Shown here in pieces: positions 11,538 to 22,592 of a stretch of 64,000 nt of DNA; positions within the stretch are counted from its first letter, which is position 1, and every line of letters begins with the position of its first letter. Made by a program: the position numbers and the translations under genes. The notes under the pieces are model-generated. The model saw only the letters and a program-made list of their open reading frames with translations, did not search any database and was not told where the DNA came from. Source of the DNA: Siphonodentalium dalli (lineage: Eukaryota; Mollusca; Scaphopoda; Gadilida; Siphonodentaliidae). The stretch covers positions 93,103,980-93,167,979 of the forward strand of contig CP136063.1 of the NCBI GenBank assembly GCA_032622095.1. Direction: 5' to 3'.

Positions 11538-12255
11538 CTGAAAAATAATAACTACGTTTCGTGATTAATCAAATCAATGAAACAGACATTTGACGCTTAA
11601 TGTTCTTCTACGAACCATTTCGCATCTCGTAATCGGATATCGGGGTGATGTTACAACAGGTTGTTTTGAGTTTATTTTCAGCTCAGCCCTTAGGATATAT
11701 GATGACCCATATCAAGATATGAATGTTATCAGTTTATTTTGTCGACGAAATTCCATATGCATGGACTGCAGTGGATTTCCACGACGCAGGGGCTATATAC
11801 GATCCCCTGACATGGGGGGCTGTAGCTGCCATTGCATATCTCCTCGACGGGGGGGGGGGGGGCTAACCATCCCCTCCCATGAATCATCTCTGACATGGAG
11901 GTTATATTCATTTGGAAAATCGCTGCACCGCTGGATCACGAATCCTTGTTGTGAGTTACAGACCACCACCAATAATTTTTATCGGCAAAGGAAAAAGTTT
12001 GGTTATTTACTACCAATCCTCTCATTTTTGCAATATGATGCACTATGATCGGTGATAGATTAAGGTCCAACAAGGGCGGTGACATATGTCATATAATGTA
12101 GTTAGAAATATAAGAGTATTATGACAAAGTACCAATCCCTTACGTGAAGAACAAAGACTAAAATAGTACACTGTCATCGAATATAGTGATGCGTCATCTC
12201 GTATAGGATTACGGTATGATGCATTGCTGAAAAACATGTTTTTAATAAAGAAATG
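11538..12255. other. 5' intron/flank of the GNAT gene
   Basis: Expected to contain intron and upstream exon(s) of the minus-strand gene, but I could not place them. Poly-G run at 11849-11862. Confidence 0.4.
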
Positions 12256-12380
12256 AATGTAGTGTGTTATTAAGGTATACGGCGCTGTGGTCGTTGGGGC
12301 ACACTGTGTGAACCTCAAAGCGGTTGACATTAATGTGCAACAAAGACCACATCGCCGTACCCCCCCCCCCCCCCAATAAC
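12256..12380. mobile_element. Foldback MITE with poly-C near one end
   Basis: GTTATTAAGGTATACGGCGC on the left is inverted on the right ('...cgccgtaccccc...aataac'). The arms 'ggcgctgtggtcgttg' and 'caacaaagaccacatcgcc' pair. A 15-C run interrupts the right terminus. About 125 bp. Confidence 0.65.
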
Positions 12381-12507
12381 ACCCACACCAACTGCATTCA
12401 TGTCTTATATTTATATATCGTTTTAGTGATTTATCCCCATAAAAAGCTGAATGTATTATTATTTATTTTCACAAAATCGGTTGAGAATTTTAGACTAGCC
12501 CATGCAG

Positions 12508-12866
12508 CACATTTACTATTTATTTGGCTTAAGGGGTAAATAATATTTTATTCGAATCGAGGAACCCGGGTACCCATCAAAGCTCAGAATTATTAGATAT
12601 AGATTTTTGAAATCTTATTTTTCAACACCTGGAATATTTGGCGGCCTAGCAAATATTCGACGAGCCGACTGACATACTCTCGATATACAAAATTGCGTCG
12701 AACAAAATGTTGATAAATAACACGTTTTGGGATATGTTATGCTATATAGTTGACAGTGGTTAGCATCATTTTTTTTGGGTAATTAATCGATTCCGATAAC
12801 TGAAGCGTCTTTTAAAGATGACATGCCGTGGTGACAATCGAATGGGATTGTGTACCTTCAATAAAT
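12508..12866. mobile_element. Family G MITE, degraded copy
   Basis: The left part ('tactatttatttggctt...gaatcgaggaaccc...catcaaagctcag') matches the copies at 17653-18118 and 49948-50258. The right end 'gggattgtgtaccttcaa' is a decayed version of their TIR. The outermost left TIR is missing. Confidence 0.6.
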
Positions 12867-13061
12867 AGGTCAAGTTAGATCCAGAAAACAACTGGTTTCA
12901 TGGAGCAAAACAAGATGTGATTCTTCATCAGGGTGCAGGAGAATTTAGTCGATATCGAACAATTACATTATACCTGCATGAGGCACCACGGAATCGGGCA
13001 TTCGTTGTTTAATTGGAATTATACGGGCATTGTATGGATGTGTTATAGTGTGTGGTACAGT

Positions 13062-13237
13062 TTAAAGGATTACACCGGTATATTTTTTCTCAGCCATTAT
13101 CGATGCACGCATGAATCGGCATAACATCAGTTACGGGCGGTCAAATCTAGCTATCACAAAAAACATTTTCGGCAACGTGCTCAGTGGATTAGCGGGCATC
13201 AATATTGACTGAAAACTACACCGGTGTAATCCTTTAA
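13062..13237. mobile_element. TTAA-flanked MITE with AGGATTACACCGGT ends
   Basis: TTAA-AGGATTACACCGGT at 13062-13079 is matched by ACCGGTGTAATCCT-TTAA ending at 13237. The sub-terminal 'ttctcag/ctgaaaa' is also inverted. 176 bp including the TTAA sites. Single copy in this window. Confidence 0.75.
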
Positions 13238-14232
13238 TGATAACCCGATTTCCTCCTGACACATGACCCGTAGACCGGACACCCCCGCTCCAAACAGTTT
13301 CCCCTATATAACTAAACAACATATATGTGAAGTGTCATGCTTTAGTCACCAAAGTCACAATATCTTTCTTTGTTTAGTATATATATATAAGCACGTTTGT
13401 GGAAAAGAGATCGACTATCCCTTTGAAAACTGAGTAGCCACTAGCTGGCGAGTAGTTGCCCTTTGCCCACGCAGTGACTCACTTGTAGGGTTATTCAGAT
13501 AATGAATTCAACACAATATAGCCGAAGGCTGATTGTTTACTGGCAATAATTGACCATGGCAAAAATGAACACGACCCTTCTTCTCTCGCTATCGCGATCT
13601 CTCTCTCCCTCCATCCCATGATCGATCTACTTATATGATATGAACATCTATAATGAACGATGAATAGCTAGCAGACCATTCCATTGTACATATACTTCCA
13701 TGCCATGCAGTAATGCAAATAGATAATTAATTCAGTATTTTCAGTAACTATAAAGGGGTAATAGAACCACATTATATTATGAATTCAATGGACATCACAA
13801 TGGATCCATCTTAAGCATGCTGTTTGTGTTTGTTAACTCTCCATGCAGCAAGGTTTAACCGATATCCAAGAAACAAACATATAGGTACCCGGTGGTACCC
13901 TGTTATAAAACATTGTGTTTACTTTCCATCTAATTGGTAGCATGTGATGCCGGGAAGCGCGGATTACATGCTGGCATGCATGGCTGTGTAAAAATAAACG
14001 CGTGTTGTATTCAGTCAAATACACGCGAGAAAGCGGTTAATACCTTGAATGCTGCAACAACAAATAACGACCTCGTCGACTCGAGCTGAATTGTAACTAG
14101 ATATGTCCTCGTTTTAGGACACGACCTGCTATACACGTGTATACATTACAGCGATATGGGTATCCATTTGTATACACAGTTTTTGTCAGATTACCAAGTT
14201 ACCAAGCAATACACGAAACAGATGTGAACACA
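13238..14232. other. Non-coding stretch
   Basis: No exon or element recognised; a short (TA)n run lies near 13377-13388. Confidence 0.4.
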
Positions 14233-14721
14233 ATATATACTAGATCGTGTCATGGTTCTCTACTCTTGCTAATGCCCGCAGATATCATATTTTGACAGGG
14301 AACCTTATAAAGTCGAAAAATAATTAAATATATCTCTTAGTTATTATCCGTTCCTTAATAATGTATACTTCACTGTAGGTGAAGGTTCAAACTCAAAATT
14401 TCACAATTTAAATGACTTAATGAGCGATTTTGCTTTTACAATTATGAAATTTCTCCTGGTTATTTAATGCAATGTTCATTGCGATATCGGTTCAGAAAAG
14501 TTACAGATAAGCATGACATTTTTAGATGCGACCTTCACCTTCAGTGAAGTACATTATCAAGGAACAGATCATAACTCAGAAATATATTCCCTGCGTTATT
14601 TTTTGGACTTTGTAAGGTTCCCTGTCAAAACTTCAAAAAGTTTCAAGGCTTTGTACATGTGGAATATGATCTCTACGGGCGTCAGCAAGAGTAGAGATTT
14701 GTGGCATGATATAAATATATA
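14233..14721. mobile_element. Large foldback element, family I (copy 1)
   Basis: The two halves are diverged inverted copies: 'ctctactcttgctaatgcccg ... tgacagggaacctta ... ccttaataatgta.acttcactgtaggtgaaggt' on the left reappears inverted on the right. The left arm lacks about 45 bp present on the right. The unpaired centre is about 110 bp. Second copy at 19529-20056. Confidence 0.75.
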
Positions 14722-15190
14722 TAAGGTTTTACATGAATTTATTATAACTGTGTGTGGTATGTTTTTGTCTATTTGTGGCGAGAATTAAAAAGAATGAGTG
14801 ATAATGCGTAGCTTTGTGATAGGTTCTCATTAATAATTCACAGATACCCATCCGATTTGCGAAATAAATAAGTAAAATTTCAATAGTCGCTCTCAAATTC
14901 TCAATGCGTTTTTAATTGATTGATACATTGTAATATGCAATGTGCAATAATTAATTGCAACCAACTTCCTTCTTCAAACAAGAGCACCCAAAATTACCAT
15001 ATATAGGTCGTTTGTTAGTTTTAGTTTAAACATATTTATTTGTCTAACTCAATAAAACATATAGGAAATGACACATACATTTTATACAGACAATGGGATT
15101 GGAGGACAAGTGCTGACTCACTTATGAGTACCTCGTGTCCCGGTCGTTTGTTGAACGTTTAATCTAAACAATACACTCAATAAATATATA
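14722..15190. other. Non-coding stretch
   Basis: AT-rich; nothing recognised. Confidence 0.4.
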
Positions 15191-15297
15191 TGTCGTCTGC
15201 TTTTATCACCTTAACATCCCTCCAAATCAATAATAGGCCATTCCGATGTACACTTTCTAACTGGAGGGAGAATCTATTCAGTATAGTATGGGTCAAA
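15191..15297. mobile_element. Family D solo end
   Basis: 'cattccgatgtacactttctaactggagggagaatctattcagtatagta' matches, in order, the right TIR of the full family D element at 38360-38850. The other end is not found nearby. Confidence 0.5.
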
Positions 15298-15478
15298 TAA
15301 TCGTTGGTAATGGCGAAGAAAGCCATAAGCGCGAGTTGTGGTATCAGTGATTTTTTGTATTTGTGGGCATCCGAAAAGTTGATATGGAAAAGCTGAGTGT
15401 TCAAACGTTGAAAACATCTGACATTCACAATAACAAGATTTGTGTCTTATACGCTCAAGTTGATTGCCCGAGTTTATT

Positions 15479-15728
15479 TTAACCCTTTCATGCCGGGAGA
15501 GGCTCTGGAGCAGCATTATATACCCGGTTCCAGCGCATTCTTTTATATATGCGAGTCTCCCACACGGAGCCTCCTATATATAAGAGAATACACTGGCTTA
15601 CAAGGTGAAGGTAAATATTATTAGGCTAATGCATTCTCTTATATATATGCGAGGATCCATATGGGGGACTCGCATATATAAGAGAATCCATTGGCAGAGG
15701 GTTTTCGCTCCAGTCATGGAAGGGTTAA
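15479..15728. mobile_element. TTAA-flanked MITE, family C (copy 2)
   Basis: TTAA at 15479-15482, then CCCTTTCATGCCGGG. The right end is CCAGTCATGGAAGGG then TTAA at 15725-15728. Four 'ctcgcatatataagagaat'-like motifs alternate in orientation, as in the 9.8-kb copy. Confidence 0.8.
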
Positions 15729-16722
15729 AGATATGAATTTGAGTACACAATATTTATTTTTTAGTATTTAGAAAATTGGTAGATTTGAAATCATATTCTT
15801 GATGACAGGGGTAACTTGGGAAAATGAGTTGTTTATATACAATACTGTGTATTTAAGCTTTTTTACTGGTTCGCGATTTTCAAGATGGCCGATGGTTCCA
15901 TATGGTCCGATTCCTAGCTTTTTATCCAACCGGTCCACGGTAAAAGCCGGTAAAAGGTCAAAGTTGAGAAGTAGCATCCATTTCGACCATTTGTAAACAT
16001 TCGACAGCTGAGTGCGATAATTTTTTATCAACATTTTATGGCTTAATTTCATTTATTCTGAGTGCAACTACGTGTTTAAGAATTGTTTTGTGGCCATGTC
16101 ATCTATAGAGTTAGGATCTGGTGACGATGCAGACATTCAGACGCCCTTTTTGTCAACGAACTTCCCATAAGTTACTGATAAATAGCGAGTTCTTGCGTTA
16201 AAAAAATAACTCAAAAACATACGTGATACATCCAATCCATCTACTGTGCGAAACATACGTATTGTATGTATCCAGTGTGAGTGATTAATTAGTTTTATGA
16301 AGTTCTCGCACCTGCGATTCGATAACGACCTGTTGCCATTTTATTTTGGGAATTCCCAGGCTGGAGTCATATGCTAAAAATAGATGCTACTTGTTAACTT
16401 TGACCTCCGGAGACCAAATGGCGGATTCGCCGCGAGTAAGTGATACCACTTATATAACAATTTTAGATGGACAATTTTGGATGAAGGCTCCAGATGTTTT
16501 GAAGAGCAAGCTCTCTCAACATGGAACCTAATTATGCACGGCCTTGCAATATCAACTAAGATGCACACAGAAGATAGCAGAACTCGCCGAAGGGTTCAAA
16601 TTGATACAATATATATAAAAGTTGATAAAAATGCACAAACGATTAACTAACAATTCCAGATTAAACAGGATTAAACATTTAATTTCCGAAATCAATAGTG
16701 ATGATTTTAAACCCAGAAAGGG
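15729..16722. other. Non-coding stretch with an inverted-repeat remnant
   Basis: About 28 bp at 15956-15983 ('ggtcaaagttgagaagtagc') is inverted at about 16377-16406 with a few mismatches. This suggests a roughly 450-bp foldback or two opposed fragments. No exon. Confidence 0.4.
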
Positions 16723-17058
16723 TTAAAGGGGTACTGTACACTAACTCAGGCCATTTATACTCAACAGAATACATGCAACAAATGAATGAATTTGGGCCAC
16801 ATATTAGTGCAAAATACACCCATGTCCTCTATGATTGATCAAAACAACATTGTAATTATAATGAAAATGAATAAATGGCTAGAGTCATAAATTCATTTTC
16901 ATTATAATTACCATGTTGTTTGCATCATTCATAGAGCACATGGGAATATTTTGCGCTAATACATGGCTCAAATTCATTCATTTGTTGCATCTATTCTGTT
17001 GAGTATAAAAGGAGACGGTGCCAGAAATGGCCAGAATTAGTGTAGAGTACCCCTTTAA
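16723..17058. mobile_element. TTAA-flanked MITE, family E (copy 2, complete)
   Basis: TTAA at 16723-16726, AGGGGTACTGTACAC..., with the right end ...GTAGAGTACCCCT and TTAA at 17055-17058. Both arms are long inverted copies ('aatgaatgaatttg', 'gcaaaatac', 'ttataatgaaaatgaat') around a centre near 16880. The right-hand TTAA is shared with the next element. Confidence 0.8.
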
Positions 17059-17224
17059 CCCTTTCAGTGCCAAGTCCGATTTTTGTATCAACCCATATTT
17101 CCTTGATCATTTTTCAAAGAGCTCTTTCCATCAATGTATCACATTATTATAATCAATAAATTTGAAAAATGATCAAGGAAATATGGGTTGATACAAAAAT
17201 CGGACTTGGCACTGAAAGGGTTAA
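17055..17224. mobile_element. TTAA-flanked palindromic MITE, family F (internally deleted)
   Basis: TTAA-CCCTTTCAGTGCCAAGTCC ... GGACTTGGCACTGAAAGGG-TTAA. The outer 60 bp or so of the arms pair almost perfectly. About 40 bp of the left arm, present at 19289-19489, is absent. An open frame that runs across its edge (17169-17474) is an artefact of the element. Confidence 0.85.
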
Positions 17225-17559
17225 CGTTGCATGCATGAACTTACCTTTGAAAATCCTTCCACAGTCTGGAAGAGTCCGTGTATTATTGTGTATGATTTGT
17301 GTTACCAATGTTCGACAGTGCAGCACGGTGGTTGGAATCGATCTGGCGAGATGCCCGGATTGTCGGCGTATTTATATCCTCGGCGCTATCTGGGTGACCC
17401 ACTGTGGCTGCGCTATTTGCAAATGTTTGTCAACATTCCCCTGTCAATCAACACAACAACACTGTGTCCCGTAGTAAACTGGGTTGCGTAAATTCCATAG
17501 ATTTGTCAACTATGGTTTGTCATGATTGACCGCACACGTACCACCCTACTGCGGCCATA
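17225..17559. other. Non-coding stretch
   Basis: Two overlapping open frames occur here, but one begins inside MITE F and neither has a recognisable motif. Not called as a gene. Confidence 0.4.
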
Positions 17560-17640
17560 TTAACCCTTTCTGTATGGATTCTCCCATTCAGTTTTAAAGT
17601 AGGCTATACATTTGAATGGTATACATGTATTACTAATTTG
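17560..17640. mobile_element. Family D solo end
   Basis: TTAA at 17560-17563 followed by CCCTTTCTGTATGGATTCTC and 'cattcagtttta', a decayed family D terminus with no partner. Confidence 0.45.
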
Positions 17641-17652
17641 ATGGTTGGTTGG

Positions 17653-18118
17653 TTAAAGGTACTCAATCCGATCAGACGGCCCCCATATCATCAAGATACA
17701 ACAACAACAATATTTTTTCAAAATACGATATAGTTATCAGAATCTATTTATTGCAACGAAATAATGCGAACCACTGTCAACTATGGTATCAAATTTCCCA
17801 AAACTTGTTATTTATCAACATTTCGTTCAACAAAATATGGCCGTATTATCATTTAGTAAATAGAAATTTGGCCGTATTACCACTTGATTTTAGAGTTATC
17901 CATCGTCATCCGTAATTTCGTCTGAGACCTTCCGTTTGACCACGTGTTTCTGGGCCACATATTATTACACATCTCGAGAAATAACAAACTTCAAAAATCG
18001 ATATCTGATCACTCTGAGCTTTGCTGGGTGGGTTCCTCGAATCGAATCAAATATTTTTTACCCCCGAAGCCAAAGAAATAGTAATTTAGGAGCGTGTGAT
18101 CGGATTGCGTACCTTTAA
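17653..18118. mobile_element. TTAA-flanked MITE, family G (copy 1, longest)
   Basis: TTAA-AGGTACTCAATCCGATCA at the left and TGATCGGATTGCGTACCT-TTAA at the right (TTAA at 17653-17656 and 18115-18118). The interior holds a pair of 'atttggccgtattacca' phrases. Copies at 49948-50258 and 12508-12866. Confidence 0.8.
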
Positions 18119-18534
18119 TTGGGGTTTATCGTCGTTTCAGCCGCGCTAGGCCATATCACGACGTTGTAATTTTTGCGGGTGGAGGAAAGACCACACAGAG
18201 GGTAAATTTCATCGGGGAAAAAACTCCAATGCGTGTAGAAGCCACAGACCCCCGGAAAGCAACCGACAAACTTACCCAGATACACGAACTGACTACCGTC
18301 CCTTAGCGTGGATTACGAATCCGCTCTTGGTCAGTTTACGAAAAGGCTTCGTCAGCTCTGGACGGCATTTGACCGCGCAATGCACCGAGCACTCCATACC
18401 GACTGGACCACCGGGAGGGGGGGGGGGGGCTTTATTATACTCTTTTGAGTGGGTGTTCTGAAAACACGAGGAGACGACATTCAAAAAGATAATACACAGA
18501 TGGAATCTTATTCATTGGTGGGAAATGATCATAT
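18119..18534. other. Non-coding stretch
   Basis: Poly-G run near 18416-18429; no exon recognised. Confidence 0.4.
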
Positions 18535-18640
18535 GATAAGTTCAACAAACGACCACGTTTGTTGAACTTATTATCTGAACATTTCCTAAGTTATAGGGAA
18601 CAACTCGTCAATGATAATTTAGCAAAGTAAGGGTTAAAGT
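18535..18640. mobile_element. Family D internal fragment with hairpin
   Basis: GATAAGTTCAACAAACG at 18535-18551 is perfectly inverted at 18556-18572. The following 'ttatctgaacatttcc' also occurs in the family D copies at 22.1, 38.2 and 41.9 kb. Confidence 0.5.
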
Positions 18641-18679
18641 TGATGACATTATGTTGTCTTGATTTTTAGCAATGTTGAA

Positions 18680-18885
18680 GTAGCCGACGACGCATATTTG
18701 TATGTTCCCTGTTGAGTAAAACACATTTTATTATGAACGAGAACGACCTTTTGTGAAGTCAATGTGATGACACCCCCGTGCCTTGTTTCGGGCGCTATTG
18801 AACTAACAGATGACGCATTTTCACGTGTTCCCTGTTAGATAAAACACGTGTTATTGTTATTAATGAGAACGAAAAATTTTGATGA
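18680..18885. repeat. Tandem pair, about 115-bp period
   Basis: 'gacgacgcat...gtatgttccctgttgagtaaaacac...tattatgaacgagaacga' is repeated about 115 bp later with substitutions. Confidence 0.55.
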
Positions 18886-19288
18886 AAACTAGTAAGTAAT
18901 GCTTTATTCTCAGCCATTATAATACATGGTACATGGTACACTGCATGCAAGTCTTCATGTATGAACTGCGCATAGTGTCATTGACAGTGCATTGACAATG
19001 CAATATACGTAATATGATAAGCGTTACATGCAATGTCACACACCACACAAGCACATGCATGGAGTCGATAATGTTGTTCCATTCATTTACTTCCATCGTA
19101 TATGTTTGCACTTGATCACACGGATATGCAAGCATTTATTCAGTGCACAAGTACCCAACACGAATATGATACACAAGCCAGAAGAATTAGAGTATATGGG
19201 GAACATAACTGTTATCAACTTCCGATTCAAGAATTCCTTTGGCCCTGTGCCAGTCAAACAAATGTAAAGCATTTTTTTTTAGCAAGGA
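18886..19288. other. Non-coding stretch
   Basis: Overlapping short open frames on both strands without motifs; no gene supported. Confidence 0.35.
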
Positions 19289-19493
19289 CCCTTTCAGTGC
19301 CAAGTCCGATTTTTGTATCAACCCATATTTCCTTGATCATTTTTTTCAAATTTATTGATTATAATAATGTGATACATTAATGGAAAGAGCTCTTTCCATC
19401 AATGTATCACATTATTATAATCAATAAATTTGAAAAAATGATCAAGGAAATATGGGTTGATACAAAAATCGGACTTGTCACTGAAAGGGTTAA
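19289..19493. mobile_element. Palindromic MITE, family F (full length)
   Basis: A palindrome of about 200 bp: CCCTTTCAGTGCC...GTCACTGAAAGGG, with TTAA at 19490-19493. The left TTAA has been lost (AGGA instead). The centre is GGAAAGAGCTCTTTCC near 19380-19397. The arms differ at only a few positions, so any transcript would be one long dsRNA hairpin. Confidence 0.85.
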
Positions 19494-19528
19494 CCACTTT
19501 AAACTAAGGGACATTAGCTGCATATTTC

Positions 19529-20056
19529 AGATATATATTAGATTAGATCATGTCGTGAATCTCTTCTCTGGTTAATGCATGCAGAGATCATATTCCACCA
19601 GTACAAAACCTTGGAACTTTTTGAAGTTTTGACAGGGAATCTTATAAAGTCGAAACATTAACGCGGGGAATACATTTCTTAGTTGTTATCTGTTTCTTAA
19701 TAATGAACTTCACTGTAGGTGAAGGTCCCAACTCGAAATTTCACGATTTAAGTGAATTTGTGAGCGATTTTTCTTCGCGTCGCCTACAATTATGGCATTT
19801 TCCTGGGTAATTAATTTGATGTTTATTGCGATATCGGCTCACAAAAGTCAGAGAAAAGCATGCTATTTTGAGTTGGGACATTCACCTATATACATTGAAG
19901 TACATTATTAAGGAAAAGATAACTAAGAAATATATTCCCCGCGTTATGTTTTCGACTTTATAAGGTTCCCTGTCAAAACTTTAAAAATATCCCAGGTTTT
20001 GTACGGGCGTTATAGCCAGAGTAGAGATTCATGGCATGATCTAATATTAGATGTAT
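19529..20056. mobile_element. Large foldback element, family I (copy 2)
   Basis: Opposed halves share 'tgacagggaatcttataaagtcgaaa', 'cttaataatg.acttcact' and 'agagattcatggcatgatcta' in inverted form. It aligns over its whole length with 14233-14721 and retains the 45 bp missing from the left arm there. Confidence 0.75.
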
Positions 20057-20165
20057 ATACATTTGTATTATGCTCTCAGTACAATGTTTATGTTAACATT
20101 TCAGGTTTTGCCTCCCACTCTAACACCCGCTGGTACGTCATTCTCATTCCCTTGCTCTGGCACAC

Positions 20166-20251
20166 AGGTCCCCTGATGCGACAGCCCCGTCATGAGTATA
20201 CTACATTGTTAAGGTATATATACTCGTTGTGGGGTTGTCGCACCAGGGGAC
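20166..20251. mobile_element. Foldback MITE, 86 bp
   Basis: GGTCCCCTGATGCGACAGCC is inverted at the right (GGTTGTCGCACCAGGGGACC), with a further 'gagtata/tatactc' inner stem. A second small hairpin (GTTCAGTCC/GGACTGAAC) follows at about 20302-20331. Confidence 0.65.
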
Positions 20252-20459
20252 CGGTGCTCCGGTACCGATGTCGTTGGGTTTATCAAACTGCAAGCTTAGC
20301 AGAGTTCAGTCCCCTGATACGCTGGACTGAACACTGCCATCTCATATACAAAAGAAAGGAAATAACTCATTTTATTATTTAAGACTTTTGTCTGTTAAAA
20401 TTAATTCTGTATTATTCTGAGAAACCTAACTGTCCATATTCATTTGAAAATTAGCTGCA

Positions 20460-20740
20460 CAGATCAAGCCACAATGAATTATAACTGACAACACAGTTAA
20501 ACGGACATGGCTTTCAAATTTTGTCTGCGTAATTTACAAGGAGGTATAAGATACGTAGGTTGACAAATAAACGAAATTTTAATATACTGACTTACCAAAT
20601 ATCTAATAATGCACTCATGTATTCCTCGTGTGAAATTTATTGTTATTATATGTCATATTTGAATATCTTGATGTCATAAATAATGTTTATATGATATCTA
20701 CATATCGATGAACAGATAAACTGAATCTGAATCTGAATCT
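20460..20740 (+). mobile_element. Possible retroposon 3' end with (CTGAAT)n tail
   Basis: 'gataaactgaatctgaatctgaatctg' at about 20715-20742 resembles the short tandem tails of CR1/L2-type LINEs or their SINEs. No open frame precedes it, so class is uncertain. Confidence 0.3.
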
Positions 20741-21582
20741 GTCTCTACCCTCTTACAACAATAAAAAAAAAACAAAAACCAACAACAACAACAACATACT
20801 TTCTATGGAACGTGAAAAGAAGACACGCTTGAATTATTATTGCCCAAAACACATTCGCTAGAAGAAAAAAAATCAAATGTTAAACATATTTCATTTATAT
20901 GTGTTTTAAAAGATACATTGCCTTCGGAAAACACTTACAAAATAACACCTAATATCTTCTGTCCAATTTTGTGGAAAAACATTGAGAAAAAAAATAAAAT
21001 ATTTTCGTGTGACTAAATAAAAGATTGCGATCTTCCACAATGTTATTATATTGATATAGATAATACAATGACGACCAGAGGCCAAACCTCACAACAGTTT
21101 GTAAATATTGTCTTGTATTTGATGTATCAACACGCATGTATTATACGTTTATGTGTGCTCTCATGCGTTTTCTGGGACAGAGAGTTATAGGATTGTACAG
21201 GTTGCGATCGGGTTGTAGCATACACCGTATATGATAACCACATGCACCTATAGAGCTAATCACATCAACACAGGTATACACACACAATCTGAATAAGTTC
21301 CCGTTTTGTATATATCTATGAGTGTTGAGTGTGGTTTTCTATGCGCATTTAATACTGGTCGTAATATATAATTTTGGAGTAAACACCTTGTATGTTGATA
21401 ACAAAGAATCGTCAAATTTTACCAACTATATATATTTAGTTCAGATGAGACCACGGTCGTATCGCGCCGAAATGAATAACCCATTCAAATACAAGAATAA
21501 TATATTATATACCGAGAACATTTAATTTTTTAATGTAATTGAAATTATGCCAATATGATCAAGGGTATCACCCCCTCCCCCC
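20741..21582. other. Non-coding stretch
   Basis: (CAA)n microsatellite near 20780-20797; otherwise nothing recognised. Confidence 0.4.
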
Positions 21583-22018
21583 TGAATCCTGAATACCAGT
21601 TAATTTTGGGGGGTGAATCCTGAATACCAGTTAATTTTGGGGGGTGAATCCTGAATACATGTTAAGAAATAATATGCGATAAATGACATACAAATTGACT
21701 ATTTTAATATCAGACAGATATATACAAGCAGAAGTTACATAGACACATTATGATGCCGGTCGCGTTATGAGGCCGTTATGACACGATTAATGATACTTTA
21801 TGATGGCATGGTGGTCGAATATGCCCAAGAAGCTATTCTACCCATGCACTCATTCATACAGATAACTAGCACAAAATATTACTTTGCGCCATCAAAACCT
21901 GCGTCGTCCAAGATGTTTTGCTTGAACCCGAATACCAGTTAATTCGGGGGTATGAATCCCGCGTACGGCTTCAAAACACCCTGAATCCCGCGTACCGAAA
22001 CGGGGGGGGGGGGGGTGA
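21583..22018. repeat. 31-bp monomer locus related to the 29-34 kb minisatellite
   Basis: TGAATCCTGAATACCAGTTA starts at 21583 and 21614, and a truncated copy starts at 21645, so the period is exactly 31 bp. More diverged copies ('cgaataccagttaattcggggg', 'tgaatcccgcgtacc') lie at 21929-22005 and end in a G-run. In between is unrelated AT-rich DNA. Confidence 0.8.
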
Positions 22019-22114
22019 TACCATCATGATCCAATATACCATCGGAACTAAGAGTCAATAATGTTCGTTACTTAAAACTTGAAAAGATTATCAACGGCTA
22101 ATTGTACCAAAAAG

Positions 22115-22397
22115 ATTAATTATTTAAAAAATAACGTACAGTTAACATTTTCTTTGCTAAATTATGTAAATTCTCATTGATGAGTAGATCAGATAATAAG
22201 TTTATCAGGTCGTATGTTGAATTTACCATCTGAACATTTCCCTTCAGCAATGAGGACTCATTCTGTACTTGTATTATCTGTCGTTTGCATATTTTTTCAC
22301 GATAACTCATCCAGACGAATAATAGACCGTTTAAATTCCAATCTATAATTTTAAAACTGAGTGCATGGGAAAATCCATTCAGTGTAGAAAGGGTTAA
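22115..22397. mobile_element. Family D element, truncated
   Basis: The right end '...aaatccattcagtgtagaaaggg' is followed by TTAA at 22394-22397. Internal phrases 'atctgaacatttccc' and 'cttgtattatctg' match the full copy at 38.2-38.9 kb. No left end is found. Confidence 0.55.
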
Positions 22398-22592
22398 TGT
22401 TGTGAGGGTATCTACCGGACATATTTAACGCATGCGTCTCACATGTGAATGGCTCAGTTAATGGGAACTTGAGGGGACGACACTTGACAGATGTCCTCCA
22501 GTAAAGTAAAACCAACATACTACCCCATTAATGCTTAAAGTTTGTCAAGCATGTGTCAGTCGAAATATGTGAATAGCCCAAATAATGTGTAT

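Noticed and set aside
17169-17491. Two overlapping cysteine-rich open frames (101 and 86 codons)
   Set aside because: One starts inside MITE F. No signal peptide, domain or splice evidence, and the cysteines follow no known spacing.
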